NCBI RefSeq assembly: GCF_029212375.1
Contig: NZ_JARGNU010000006.1
Span: 123,160-187,159 of the forward strand
From: Zhongshania sp.
Lineage (GTDB): Bacteria > Pseudomonadota > Gammaproteobacteria > Pseudomonadales > Spongiibacteraceae
DNA length: 64,000 bases
Direction: 5' to 3'
The notes under the pieces are model-generated. The model did not search any database, had not been told where the DNA came from, and saw nothing but the letters and a program-made list of their open reading frames with translations. Position numbers and translations under genes: made by a program. Positions within the stretch are counted from its first letter, which is position 1; each line of letters opens with the position of its first letter. This document shows positions 1-8,329 of the stretch, piece by piece.

Positions 1-297
1 AATTTTAAGGCATTGCGGGCCGACTTTAGCAGCGCGCTTATCAGTACGGTGTGTAAGTTACTGCTGGTTCCTCTCTTGATAATTTCTGTGGGTGTTACGG
101 TCGGGTTTCGAGGTGTGGAGCTGGGCGTATTGGCGCTGATGTCGTCGGCACCGTCGGCAGCAGCGAGCTATATTATGGTGCGGGCTATGGGTGGAAACTC
201 GGCGCTCGCGGCTAATATTATTGTATTGACTACAGTCGGCTCGCTGCTAACAACCAGTGTAATTATGTTTTTGCTGCGTGGCTTAGGTTTGGTGTGA
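1..297 (+). CDS. AEC-family transporter, C-terminal part (5' truncated by window edge)
   Basis: The frame is open from base 1, so the gene begins outside the window. The visible 98 or so residues form hydrophobic helices with the small-residue-rich segment LMSSAPSAAASYIMV and a final helix around ANIIVLTTVGSLLTT. This is typical of the last helices of auxin-efflux-carrier (AEC) permeases, which export or import organic acids across the inner membrane. It ends with TGA at 295-297. A decayed copy of the same last helix lies about 0.8 kb downstream (1106-1210). The family call rests on the C-terminus alone; the substrate cannot be told. Confidence 0.8.
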   Translation, partial: NFKALRADFSSALISTVCKLLLVPLLIISVGVTVGFRGVELGVLALMSSAPSAAASYIMVRAMGGNSALAANIIVLTTVGSLLTTSVIMFLLRGLGLV

Positions 298-387
298 ATG
301 GTGACAGTCGAGGGGAGTAGAGCGCAGTTAGGCGCGCTTCAATTCTTGGCATTTTAGGTAAGCACGTCATCGTAAATTGCTGGCAAT

Positions 388-427
388 AAAGGGCGCCACT
401 ACAGGTTTAGCGTAGGGCGCTTTTTTT
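388..427 (+). terminator. Possible Rho-independent terminator after the AEC transporter gene
   Basis: An AAAGGGCGCC arm and a GGGCGCTTT arm can pair with a two-base bulge, and a run of eight T follows. It lies about 90 bases after the AEC stop codon. The stem is imperfect. Confidence 0.4.
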
Positions 428-585
428 GAGGTAATTTTGATCTGAATCATGAAGTGCTTAATTAGCACTTGCGTCAACTGCTGTTAGAAAAACACACTAG
501 GACGAACTCTGGTACCACTCCCTAGAAGCAGCCTTATAAACAGCTCGTTAGCGATCACCGACACCTCAGAATTCTACTGCGTTTT

Positions 586-1068
586 TTGCGCGACGAAGTC
601 ACTCTCTACGATGATACATTGCGGCAAACTGATCTTACCAATATTCTTGAGGCGCTGGATTATATTAGCGAATATCCACAAGTCTTCCATCATCCAACCG
701 AAGAAGCGGCGATGGATATTCTGGAAGAGCGAAATTTAGGCGACAACAATATGATTCAGCGTATTCGCCACCAACACATTGAAATTGAAAAAGAAACCCG
801 CGAGCTCGTCAAACTGTTTGACATGATTTACAACGATCATGCGGTGCCGATTTCCCGCGTTAAGGAACAGCTCGCCCGCTATTACGACCTTCAGTTTGTC
901 CATCTAGAGACTGAAGACAAGCACATAATGCCTCTCTTTGACCAATATCTGAGCGACGAAGACTGGCAGCGCGTGGCGAGTAAAGTGAAATACATCGACG
1001 ATCCGCTATTCCATCCCCACTATGTCGAAAGTTATCGCGAGTTAAGTCAGCACTTGGGGTTACGTTAG
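586..1068 (+). CDS. Hemerythrin HHE-domain protein, start codon unclear
   Basis: Hemerythrin-like four-helix protein that would bind a di-iron centre and so O2 or NO. Visible ligand motifs are FHHPTEE, HQHIEIEKE and HLETEDKHIMP. The only usable start in frame is TTG at 586. However, the same frame upstream reads YKQLVSDHRHLRILLRFL (about 535-588), which is the expected first helix with a further iron-ligand His, and no ATG, GTG or TTG occurs between the in-frame stop at 523-525 and 586. The gene may use a non-canonical start, or may have lost its start or first exonic bases by mutation. It sits alone between the AEC gene and an AEC remnant. Confidence 0.75.
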   Translation: MRDEVTLYDDTLRQTDLTNILEALDYISEYPQVFHHPTEEAAMDILEERNLGDNNMIQRIRHQHIEIEKETRELVKLFDMIYNDHAVPISRVKEQLARYYDLQFVHLETEDKHIMPLFDQYLSDEDWQRVASKVKYIDDPLFHPHYVESYRELSQHLGLR

Positions 1069-1105
1069 GCGCCCCGCCGCGGCGAGCTGATATCTGAATA
1101 GGTGG

Positions 1106-1210
1106 TGTGCGAGCGCCAATAATATTGTTTTGACGGCGATCAGTTCGCTGCTTACCGCTAGTTTATTTGCGCTAATTTGGAATCTGTTGCGGGCTTGCCT
1201 AATTTCATAA
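1106..1210 (+). pseudogene. Remnant of an AEC transporter 3' end
   Basis: In the frame ending with TAA at 1208-1210 the translation contains ANNIVLTAISSLLTASL. This matches ANIIVLTTVGSLLTTSV from the last helix of the AEC gene at 1-297. The remainder of the gene is missing, so this is a decayed partial copy, either of a tandem paralogue or of a duplicated gene split by the hemerythrin gene. No start or upstream domain is visible. Confidence 0.6.
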
Positions 1211-1912
1211 GTGCTTCATAGCAAACCGCGTTCGGTTTGAATGAACCGCAGACTTTAAGTAAATTGCTAAATGACAATTTTATTGCTATGTACGGCTTGC
1301 GCAATTTAGAGCCTAGCCATTTACCTGCCGCTCAAGCGCCTTCGCTCATCAAATTTTTTATTTAATGTCTCTTCAGTAAAAGGTTAGCCAATATTATAAA
1401 GCTGGCTAGGATTAGTCCTGTAGCTTGAAACCGCTGAACCTTTCCTCATTCATTTCCCGGCTATTGTCTACAGAGTGCGTGGCCAAGTGAGTCAATGAAA
1501 CTGCGCTCATTTACGCTTAAAACTGTGATTTTTTGTGGGCGCTGCTGTGCAGATACAAGGAGTAGGCCTTGTTGGCTCTTAATGCTAAGTGGCCATTTTC
1601 TGCAGGTTTTACTGTATGTGCGGAGCTGCACAATATTAGGACAAAAATAGCTATTACACACAGTTCATTATTTATGTCATTTATATTTTGGTGACGATCG
1701 GCGTCCTCGCATATTAATTCTGTTCGTGCTGAAAGGACTTTGGCGTTATTTTTTACAATCGTAAAAACGCTTTTACCTTATAAAAATTGTTGTTTTTGGG
1801 TGTTTCCTGAAATTCGTTGGGGTATTTTGGCGAAGCAATATTGCGCTATAAAGGTGTACTCAATTTAATAAGGCTGATAGCATTTGGAAATCAAATGCAC
1901 GGAGCAATGATA
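1211..1912. other. Long non-coding stretch before the small secreted protein gene
   Basis: No gene is supported here. A short open stretch around 1222-1365 (ending FF-I-stop) has protein-like composition but no start and no recognised family; it may be more gene debris. The part from about 1680 is AT-rich and probably carries the promoter of the gene at 1913, though no convincing -35/-10 pair was found. Confidence 0.4.
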
Positions 1913-2266
1913 ATGACATGGAATGTTGTTTTCAAATTTCGACCGCCACGGTGGCTTAGGCTTGTCTGTCTCTCTACTGTAATATTATTACCTACTTTAG
2001 TATGGGCGGACGATGCTGCGCGAGCCGCGATGCAACAGTCCTTGAATGCAGAAGTGTTTGCCGCCCCCTTCGACCCTGGTGATGTTAATAAAGCTAAGGC
2101 CTACGCTGAAGAGGCATTAAAGAAAAAAGTTAAACCGGTAGTGACGCCGCCGTCGTACTGGCAGCCTGGGTGGAACTGTGCTCGGCTAACGCGGTACCAC
2201 GGCTATCAGTACAACCATTACCGAAACTGCATTTATCACCACCGCTATTACGGCCGCTATTGGTAA
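1913..2266 (+). CDS. Small secreted Tyr/His-rich protein, unknown function
   Basis: About 117 residues from the ATG at 1913, chosen because GGAG at 1901-1904 is well spaced; the frame stays open to 1817 but the extra residues look non-coding. Residues 1-32 form a signal peptide ending LPTLVWA. The mature part has a charged helix (KAKAYAEEALKKKVK) and a Cys/Tyr/His-rich tail, including YHHRYYGRYW. Two cysteines in the tail could form a disulfide. The family was not recognised. It may be an envelope protein; it is followed in the same direction by the TraT lipoprotein gene about 60 bases on. Confidence 0.6.
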   Translation: MTWNVVFKFRPPRWLRLVCLSTVILLPTLVWADDAARAAMQQSLNAEVFAAPFDPGDVNKAKAYAEEALKKKVKPVVTPPSYWQPGWNCARLTRYHGYQYNHYRNCIYHHRYYGRYW

Positions 2267-2327
2267 CAGTTAAGTTGCGCATGGACGCGCAACTACTTTG
2301 CATCATATTCACAGGGAGCTCATCATC

Positions 2328-3095
2328 GTGAAACACATCTTGTCCTATGCCTATATTCTTGCCGGTTTGCTGTCGCTGTCCTTGTTGAGCGGCTGTGCTG
2401 CTACCAGCGTGGCCCTAGGTAAAAAAGACCTTGAGGTTCAAACTAAGACCAGTACCTCGGTATTTGTCGACCCCGTTAGCCGTGATAAGCGAACGGTATA
2501 TCTCGACGTGCGCAGTGGCGTAATGGAGTTTGATCGCAACGCTTTTACCCGTGTTATTCGCGAGCAGTTTGCTGCAAGTGACAAGGGCTATCGTATTGTT
2601 GATGACCCTGATCAGGCGCATTTCCAAATGCTGGTTTATGTATTGAACCTCGAGGAAGGGAACCTCAGCGCAGCCCAATCAGCATTACAAGAAGGCTATG
2701 TTGGTGGCGGCGAGGCTCTTGCGGGCGGTGCGGTAGGTGCGGTGATTGGTGCAAATCGGGGGCATGGTTGGGGTGGCGCCGCGCTGGGGGCAGTTGCCGC
2801 ATCAGGTTTGTCTATGGTTGCCAACGCCCTTGTTAAAGACGTGACCTTTATGTTGGTTTGCGATATTTCAATTCGCGAGCGGGTAGCTGACGGCGTTTAT
2901 GTGCGTAGAGATACTCAACTAAATAACCAAGCTTCCGACAGCGGCTCGAGTATGTCGCGGGTGTCAGAGGTCACGGACCGAAAGGATTACCGCACACGCA
3001 TAGTTACGACTGCCAACAAGGCCAATCTTGAATTGGTGGAAGCTCAGGAATCGATGTTCCAGAAAACAGCTTATGCTATGGCAGGATTCTTTTAA
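2328..3095 (+). CDS. traT: TraT-like outer-membrane lipoprotein (complement-resistance/surface-exclusion family)
   Basis: GTG at 2328 starts a typical lipoprotein leader with lipobox LLSGC near residue 23; the longer frame from 2298 lacks this fit. The mature protein has the TraT pattern: an N-terminal segment SVFVDPVSRDKRTVYLDVR, a Gly/Ala-rich central membrane region (GGGEALAGGAVGAVIGANRGHGWGGAALGAVAASG), and a C-terminal part with VCDISIRER and DYRTRIV. In F plasmids TraT blocks mating-pair entry and complement. No conjugation genes lie nearby, so here it is a chromosomal stand-alone lipoprotein of unknown role. Confidence 0.85.
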   Translation: MKHILSYAYILAGLLSLSLLSGCAATSVALGKKDLEVQTKTSTSVFVDPVSRDKRTVYLDVRSGVMEFDRNAFTRVIREQFAASDKGYRIVDDPDQAHFQMLVYVLNLEEGNLSAAQSALQEGYVGGGEALAGGAVGAVIGANRGHGWGGAALGAVAASGLSMVANALVKDVTFMLVCDISIRERVADGVYVRRDTQLNNQASDSGSSMSRVSEVTDRKDYRTRIVTTANKANLELVEAQESMFQKTAYAMAGFF

Positions 3096-3112
3096 CTGTT
3101 CGTCATAAAGAG

Positions 3113-3155
3113 GAAGCGCCCTTTAGTTTTAGAACCTAAAACCTAAGGGTGCTTC
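3113..3155. terminator. Strong hairpin between convergent traT and purK
   Basis: Arms 3113-3132 and 3136-3155 (GAAGCGCCCTTTAGTTTTAG and its near-complement) pair over 20 bases with three mismatches and a loop of three bases. The position between two converging genes suggests a bidirectional terminator, although a long T-run is lacking on both sides. Confidence 0.6.
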
Positions 3156-3170
3156 AATTTCGCTAGCGAC

Positions 3171-4244
3171 TCAGGCGCGGCTCAATTCCCGTTCAACCCA
3201 AGCAAACACGTCGTCGTAATTGGCGGGCAGCAAGGTGTGCAATTCGTTTAAAGCGGTTTGCACAACACGCTTTTGCGGGTGATTGAGGTTGATGTGGCCG
3301 AGCTTGCGGCCAGGGCGCACGTCTTTGCCATACCAGTAGCATTGAGTGGCGGGGATTTTTAACCAGCGGGTGTCGCGCTCTACGCCAATGACGTTAATCA
3401 TCACGCTCTGCCCGCGCACATCGGGCGCCTTTAGCGGTAGGCCACTCACTGCCCGCAAATGCATTTCAAACTGGCTAACGCAGGCGCCGGCCTGAGTCCA
3501 GTGGCCGCTATTATGAACTCGTGGTGCCAGTTCATTTACCATCAATGCATCGCCAACTCTAAAGCATTCCATGGCCATCACGCCGACATAGCCGCTGCTG
3601 TCCATAATTTTGCCTAGCATCGCTTCGGCCTGTGGCTGAAGGTGACTCACGCGGCTTAGCGGGGCGATCGATGCCATTAAAATACCGTTGACGTGCAAAT
3701 TGAGGGTCAGCGGGTAAAAGACTTTATTGCCCTCGGCATCCCTTGCGCCCACCAGCGACAATTCTTCGTCAAAGGGGATTTTCTGTTCGGCAATACCGGT
3801 GCCTAGCCAATCGGCGGGAATGGCGCCGCCGTCATCTTGATGCAGCCAGTGCTGGCCCTTGCCGTCGTAGCCGCCTTCGCGGCGCTTGAGCAACACGTGG
3901 GGGCCAAGGTCTGCGTGCAGGTCTTGGGCGCTGCAGTCGGTATTCACCACTCGCCATGGCGCGGTGCTGATCGCCAAATCGTCGAGCATGGTTTTTTGAT
4001 GAAAGCGGTCGGCGATGCGGCCGAAGATGTCGGCATTAATAAAGCCGGCTTGGCTGCTCAGGTGGCGAGTCACAGGGGTGTCGGGCCACTGTTCGCGCTC
4101 AACGGTAACAACGTCGTGAGCGGCTATTTCAGGTAAGTACTCACTATCAGGCTCAATAGGCTCAACGTTGAGCGCTAGCGGATAAGCGGCCTGTTTTAGC
4201 ATGGCGCCTAATTGGCCTGCGCCGAGAACCCATACCGTTGGCAT
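3171..4244 (-). CDS. purK: N5-carboxyaminoimidazole ribonucleotide synthase PurK
   Basis: ATP-grasp enzyme that carboxylates AIR to N5-CAIR with ATP and bicarbonate in purine biosynthesis. Visible are the N-terminal GAGQLG nucleotide-fold loop (residues 8-13), the ATP-grasp glycine loop EGGYDGKGQ (about 123-131) and the ENELAPRVHNSGHWT-type motif, here MVNELAPRVHNSGHWT. Length (357) is normal. Its ATG overlaps the purE stop as TAATG, so the two are translationally coupled, with purE upstream. Confidence 0.97.
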   Translation of the reverse strand: MPTVWVLGAGQLGAMLKQAAYPLALNVEPIEPDSEYLPEIAAHDVVTVEREQWPDTPVTRHLSSQAGFINADIFGRIADRFHQKTMLDDLAISTAPWRVVNTDCSAQDLHADLGPHVLLKRREGGYDGKGQHWLHQDDGGAIPADWLGTGIAEQKIPFDEELSLVGARDAEGNKVFYPLTLNLHVNGILMASIAPLSRVSHLQPQAEAMLGKIMDSSGYVGVMAMECFRVGDALMVNELAPRVHNSGHWTQAGACVSQFEMHLRAVSGLPLKAPDVRGQSVMINVIGVERDTRWLKIPATQCYWYGKDVRPGRKLGHINLNHPQKRVVQTALNELHTLLPANYDDVFAWVERELSRA

Positions 4245-4735
4245 TACGCGTCCCTCGGGTCCGGATTGTCGAGCACATCCTGGGTTTGCTTGGCGCGAAA
4301 GGCTTCTAATTTGCTCGCAAGTGCGGTGTCATGCAGCGCCAAAATTTGGCAGGCCAGTAGGCCGGCATTAAAAGCGCCTGCACTGCCAATGGCCAAGGTG
4401 CCAACCGCAATACCTTTTGGCATTTGGGCGATAGAGAGCAAGCTGTCTACACCGCTAAGGGCGCGGCTTTGTACCGGCACACCTAATACGGGTAATCGCG
4501 TTTTGGCGGCAACCATACCTGGTAGGTGTGCTGCGCCGCCTGCGCCAGCAATAATGACCTCGAAGCCACGTGCAATCGCCTGATCGGCAAATTCCATCAG
4601 TTTATCGGGGGTGCGGTGGGCAGATACCACTTCGACGTGGTGCTCAACGCCGAGTTCGCTCATGATCTCGGTGGCTGGGCGCATGGTCTCCCAGTCACTT
4701 TTTGAACCCATGATCAGGGCAACTTTTGCGGTCAT
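4244..4735 (-). CDS. purE: N5-CAIR mutase PurE
   Basis: Class I PurE, which converts N5-CAIR to CAIR. The conserved phosphate-binding start [11 protein letters not shown], the SAHRTPD motif and the [13 protein letters not shown] loop are all present. Length (163) is typical. It is the first gene of a two-gene leftward operon with purK. The divergent gap upstream (4736-5080) separates it from arsS. Confidence 0.97.
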   Translation of the reverse strand: MTAKVALIMGSKSDWETMRPATEIMSELGVEHHVEVVSAHRTPDKLMEFADQAIARGFEVIIAGAGGAAHLPGMVAAKTRLPVLGVPVQSRALSGVDSLLSIAQMPKGIAVGTLAIGSAGAFNAGLLACQILALHDTALASKLEAFRAKQTQDVLDNPDPRDA

Positions 4736-5080
4736 TGCTTGGCTCTCTTCGCGTGAAAGCCGCGTATTATACGGGAATTATCGCCAGAGGCCGAATCTGG
4801 ACGCAAATCTTGGCAAAAGCGGAATTTTGGGGGGATTCAAAGTTGTCTGTAAAATTAAGAGTTGCTTCCAACATATTGTATTAATTAGAAAAATAAATAT
4901 GCGGCGGGTGGCGGTGGCAAATCAAAGAAATTGCGCGGCAAGCGGATTTTTGCACCGGCATAGCGATATGTCTTATGGTCTGCTGTGCTTATTGCTGCGT
5001 AGAGTGATTAGTGAAGTACTTTTGTAACAAACACCGGCTCGCAGCGCCTAATAATACCACTAGCAAAATACAGGATAGAT
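4736..5080. other. Divergent promoter region between purE and arsS
   Basis: This 345-base gap has to hold the promoters of purEK (leftward) and arsSM (rightward). No gene, tRNA or clear operator is visible; the open frame that crosses it is out of phase with purE and has no family features. Confidence 0.5.
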
Positions 5081-6034
5081 ATGCACGACACTTTGCCTTT
5101 ATTGGCGCATAGCGACTTTCCGGCGATAGCGCGCCGGCACTTAGATATTTTGCAGGTTAATTTAGGCTATAAGTGCAATCAGCGCTGCCTGCACTGCCAT
5201 GTAAATGCGGGGCCAACGCGCACCGAAATGATGGCGGCCGATACCTTGGCGTTAATCCCTAAGGTGTTAACGGCGCGGCAAATCAAAACCCTCGATCTAA
5301 CCGGCGGCGCCCCAGAGCTGCATGAGCAATTTCGCGAGCTGGTAAGCGCGGCATCGGCATTGGGGGTAAAGGTGATTGATCGCTGCAACCTCACCATCTT
5401 ATTTGAGCCCGGCCAAGATGGCTTGGCGGAATTTTTGGCGGCCCACAAAGTGGAAATTGTGGCCTCGCTGCCGTGTTACTCCCTAGAAAATGTCGATGCC
5501 CAGCGCGGCGAAGGGGTATTCGATAAGAGTATTGCCGGCTTGCAACTGCTCAATTCACTGGGTTATGGCAAAGCGGGCTCTGGCCTAACGCTGAATTTGG
5601 TATACAACCCCCAGGGGCCATCGTTGCCGCCCAATCAACAAGCGCTGGAAGCGGATTACCGCCGCGAGCTAATGGCGCATTTTGGCATTGAATTTAATCA
5701 CCTCTTTGCGCTGGCCAATATGCCTATAAAGCGCTTTGGCTCTACCCTTGTTTCAAAGGGGCAATTCGCGCCGTATATGGATTTATTAAAAACCAATTAC
5801 AGCGCTGCTAATTTAGACTCGGTGATGTGCCGTAATTTAGTGAGTGTGGATTGGCTGGGAAATTTATACGACTGCGATTTTAATCAGCAACTGGAATTGC
5901 CGCTGCCGAACCAGGCCGTGCGGCATCTGCGTGATTTGCTAGTGTCTAATTTAGATGGCGATGAAATTGCGATAGCAGACCACTGCTTTGGCTGCACGGC
6001 GGGTCAGGGCAGCAGCTGCGGTGGCGCGCTGTAA
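5081..6034 (+). CDS. arsS: Arsenosugar biosynthesis radical SAM protein ArsS
   Basis: Radical SAM enzyme with the [4Fe-4S] motif CNQRCLHC (C32, C36, C39) right after the first strand, followed by the SAM-binding LDLTGGAPELH strand. The C-terminal DUF3641-type domain carries more cysteines (CRNLVSVDWLGNLYDCDF, and DHCFGCTAGQGSSCGG at the end). ArsS is known to attach the 5'-deoxyadenosyl group of SAM to dimethylated arsenic. The arsM-type methyltransferase follows after 28 bases, as in other arsenosugar loci. ATG at 5081 follows an AGGATAGAT stretch. Confidence 0.92.
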   Translation: MHDTLPLLAHSDFPAIARRHLDILQVNLGYKCNQRCLHCHVNAGPTRTEMMAADTLALIPKVLTARQIKTLDLTGGAPELHEQFRELVSAASALGVKVIDRCNLTILFEPGQDGLAEFLAAHKVEIVASLPCYSLENVDAQRGEGVFDKSIAGLQLLNSLGYGKAGSGLTLNLVYNPQGPSLPPNQQALEADYRRELMAHFGIEFNHLFALANMPIKRFGSTLVSKGQFAPYMDLLKTNYSAANLDSVMCRNLVSVDWLGNLYDCDFNQQLELPLPNQAVRHLRDLLVSNLDGDEIAIADHCFGCTAGQGSSCGGAL

Positions 6035-6062
6035 ATAGTCTTAACATTATAATAGGTGGCGT

Positions 6063-7100
6063 ATGCACGATCTCGTTCAAGATTATTACGGCAAACAATT
6101 ACAGAGTTCTGCCGATTTAAAAACCACCGCCTGCTGCGACTTTACTGCGATGCCAGATTGGCTAAAGCCCTTATTAAGTAATATTCACGACGACGTGCTC
6201 TCGCGCTATTACGGCTGTGGCTTGGTTTGTCCGCCACTCTTGGAAGGTTGCCGAGTATTGGATTTAGGCTGCGGCAGTGGCCGCGATGTATACGCGCTGG
6301 CGCAAATGGTGGGCGCTAGTGGCGAAGTGGTGGGGGTGGATATGACCGATGAACAACTCGCCATCGCCACGCAATATCAAGGCTACCACGCCGACAAATT
6401 CGGTTTTGATAATGTACGTTTTATAAAAGGTTTTATTGAAAAACTCGACGAGCTGGATTTGGCCGCGGGCAGCTTCGATGTGGTGGTTTCGAATTGCGTT
6501 ATAAATTTATCGCCAGACAAAGATGCGGTGTTGCGAAGCGTTAAACGCCTATTAAAGCCCGGTGGCGAATTTTATTTTTCTGATGTTTATGCTGATCGGC
6601 GTATACCCGAAACGGTAAAAAATGATCCGGTACTGTACGGCGAATGTTTGGGCGGCGCCTTGTATTGGAATGATTTTATTCAATTAGCCAAACGCCAGGG
6701 ATTTAGTGATTCGCGCTTGGTAGAAGACCGTCCCTTAGATATTACTGATCCTGTGCTTGCCGCGCGCTGCGGAAATATTCAATTCTTTTCGGCAACGTAT
6801 CGTCTTTTTAATCTGGATGCCTTAGAAAGTGATTGCGAGGATTACGGGCAGGCGGTTGTATATCGAGGCAGCATTGCGGGAAGTCCTCATCGTTTTGTAC
6901 TTGATAAACACCACAATATTCAGATCGGCAAAGTCTTCCCCGTTTGTGGTAATACTTGGCGAATGCTGCACGACACTCGTTTTTCATCGCACTTTGATTT
7001 TGTGGGCGACTTTAGCCGCCACTACGGTATTTTTGAGGGCTGCGGCGTGGGATTACCCTTTGATGTGGCTGGGCTTGATGGCGGTGTTGCCTGCTGTTGA
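6063..7100 (+). CDS. arsM: Arsenite SAM-methyltransferase ArsM (arsenosugar type)
   Basis: Class I methyltransferase with motif I VLDLGCGSGRDVYAL (about residues 65-79) and a set of cysteines suited to As(III): C24/C25, C52, C56, NCVINLSPDK and CGNTWRML further on. The C-terminal part (GDFSRHYGIFEGCG, ending in a CC pair) matches the longer ArsM version that accompanies ArsS. It methylates arsenite stepwise with SAM, giving the substrate for ArsS. Its last 79 bases overlap the opposite-strand siderophore-interacting protein gene tail to tail. Confidence 0.9.
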   Translation: MHDLVQDYYGKQLQSSADLKTTACCDFTAMPDWLKPLLSNIHDDVLSRYYGCGLVCPPLLEGCRVLDLGCGSGRDVYALAQMVGASGEVVGVDMTDEQLAIATQYQGYHADKFGFDNVRFIKGFIEKLDELDLAAGSFDVVVSNCVINLSPDKDAVLRSVKRLLKPGGEFYFSDVYADRRIPETVKNDPVLYGECLGGALYWNDFIQLAKRQGFSDSRLVEDRPLDITDPVLAARCGNIQFFSATYRLFNLDALESDCEDYGQAVVYRGSIAGSPHRFVLDKHHNIQIGKVFPVCGNTWRMLHDTRFSSHFDFVGDFSRHYGIFEGCGVGLPFDVAGLDGGVACC

Positions 7101-7861
7101 GGCAAGTATTCGTTCGCCATTTCCAGCTGTTCTGAATCCTGCCGTTTTTCTACTTTGTGCTGATCTTCGTCATTGCCGATTTTCCAATAGCTAGAAATAT
7201 ACAGCTGAGATTTGCCTAGTTGCCGTGTTTGTTTCAGGTACTTGCGCAGCTGGCGCATAGAGCTGAATTCACAGGCGACCCACGCTGAAACCTTGCCAGG
7301 TAACCACGTTAAACTTGCCACGTAATTTAGCAGCGCGTCACTGCTGGAATCTGCGTGGGGCTTGATGAGCCAGTGCACTTCTAAGTTCTCTCTTGGCGCT
7401 AGAGTTGGAATGTCGCGCTCGTCGAGCACTTCAATAACAACATAGCCACGGGCATCTTGCGGCAGCAGTGCCATATTGACGCTTATCGCTGGCAGCGCGG
7501 TCATATCGCCAACCATCAGAAACCAATCGGCCCCAGTGTCGATGATATTTTTTGGCCCAGGCCCGCCAACTAAAATTTGATCTCCTTTTTGAGCAGTGCG
7601 CGCCCATGCCGAGGCAGGGCCTGCGGCTTCGTGAATAACGAAATCCACATCAATTTCCCGTTCCCGTTGATGGCGCACCGTGTAGGTTCGCATTAAGGGG
7701 CGCGCGGCATTAGGCCGCGGAAAAATCAGCTTTATATACGCGCTCTCTTGGTCGGCGGGAAAGCTCGCGATGCCCTCGCCACCAAGGGTCACTCGGCGCA
7801 TGTGCGGGCTAAGTTGGCAGCTGCGGATTACTTCAAGTGTTCTCGGTGCTGGTTTGCTCAT
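7022..7861 (-). CDS. Siderophore-interacting protein (FAD ferric-siderophore reductase, ViuB family)
   Basis: Cytosolic NAD(P)H/FAD reductase that releases iron from ferric siderophores. The FAD-binding barrel has SPHMRRVTLGGEGIASFP and MRTYTVRH (the RxYT motif, about residues 58-61). The NAD(P)H half has WFLMVGDMTALPAIS and ends with SSYWKIGNDEDQHKVEKR (about 224-240), where the family normally ends. The extra 34-residue Pro/Gln/Ser-rich tail is largely antisense to arsM and looks like a readthrough extension after loss of the original stop. The MarR gene lies 13 bases upstream in the same direction. Confidence 0.92.
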   Translation of the reverse strand: MSKPAPRTLEVIRSCQLSPHMRRVTLGGEGIASFPADQESAYIKLIFPRPNAARPLMRTYTVRHQREREIDVDFVIHEAAGPASAWARTAQKGDQILVGGPGPKNIIDTGADWFLMVGDMTALPAISVNMALLPQDARGYVVIEVLDERDIPTLAPRENLEVHWLIKPHADSSSDALLNYVASLTWLPGKVSAWVACEFSSMRQLRKYLKQTRQLGKSQLYISSYWKIGNDEDQHKVEKRQDSEQLEMANEYLPQQQATPPSSPATSKGNPTPQPSKIP

Positions 7862-7874
7862 TGCTATGCTCCCC

Positions 7875-8312
7875 TCATTGCGCGGTGTTTTCGCTGAGAT
7901 TGCTAATCATGGTGTTTGCGATACGAATAAATACGGCTATCTCTTCGTCGCTAATATTGGCGGTCATGGTTTTACGGGTTTGCTGCTCTACGGTGTCGAG
8001 CTGTGAGACGATCTTCTCGCCCTTTGTGGTCAGTCGGAGTAGCTGGCTTCTGCGGTCGGCGGGATTGTCTATTTTGCTAATGAAGTCCTCTTGGTGTAGC
8101 TCGTTTAGCACCCGAGTAATTTGCGCCTTGTCGCGCTGCATGCGTTGCGCAATCGATTGCGCAGTGCAGTGTGGGTTGTGGCGAATGCCTTTTAGTGCAC
8201 GAATATGCGTGACTGGCAGCGGAATTTGCTGGGTTTTAATGCCTGAGCGTAGCCCCAACTTGTAGGCATGGGTAAGGCTGTGCAAAATTTCGTTGAGTGC
8301 TTGTACGGGCAT
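7875..8312 (-). CDS. MarR-family transcriptional regulator
   Basis: A 145-residue winged-helix protein with AQSIAQRMQRDKAQITRVLNELHQEDFISK as the recognition region and DRRSQLLRLTTKGEKI as the wing, both hallmarks of MarR. It is cotranscribed with the siderophore-interacting reductase (13-base gap), so it may control iron release or react to a small phenolic or siderophore ligand. Two perfect inverted repeats just upstream (8330-8372) are likely its own operators, which would make it autoregulatory. Confidence 0.9.
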   Translation of the reverse strand: MPVQALNEILHSLTHAYKLGLRSGIKTQQIPLPVTHIRALKGIRHNPHCTAQSIAQRMQRDKAQITRVLNELHQEDFISKIDNPADRRSQLLRLTTKGEKIVSQLDTVEQQTRKTMTANISDEEIAVFIRIANTMISNLSENTAQ

Positions 8313-8329
8313 GCTGCAATCTCGATCTG

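Noticed and set aside
1222..1365. Protein-like open stretch without start codon
   Set aside because: No family recognised and no similarity seen to neighbours; possibly gene debris but not supportable.
1461..1661. Short - strand frame in the gap before 1913
   Set aside because: No ribosome site, no family and a biased composition.
4611..5027. Open frame of 138 codons running from purE into the intergenic gap
   Set aside because: Its first part is antisense to purE and the remainder has no protein-like features.
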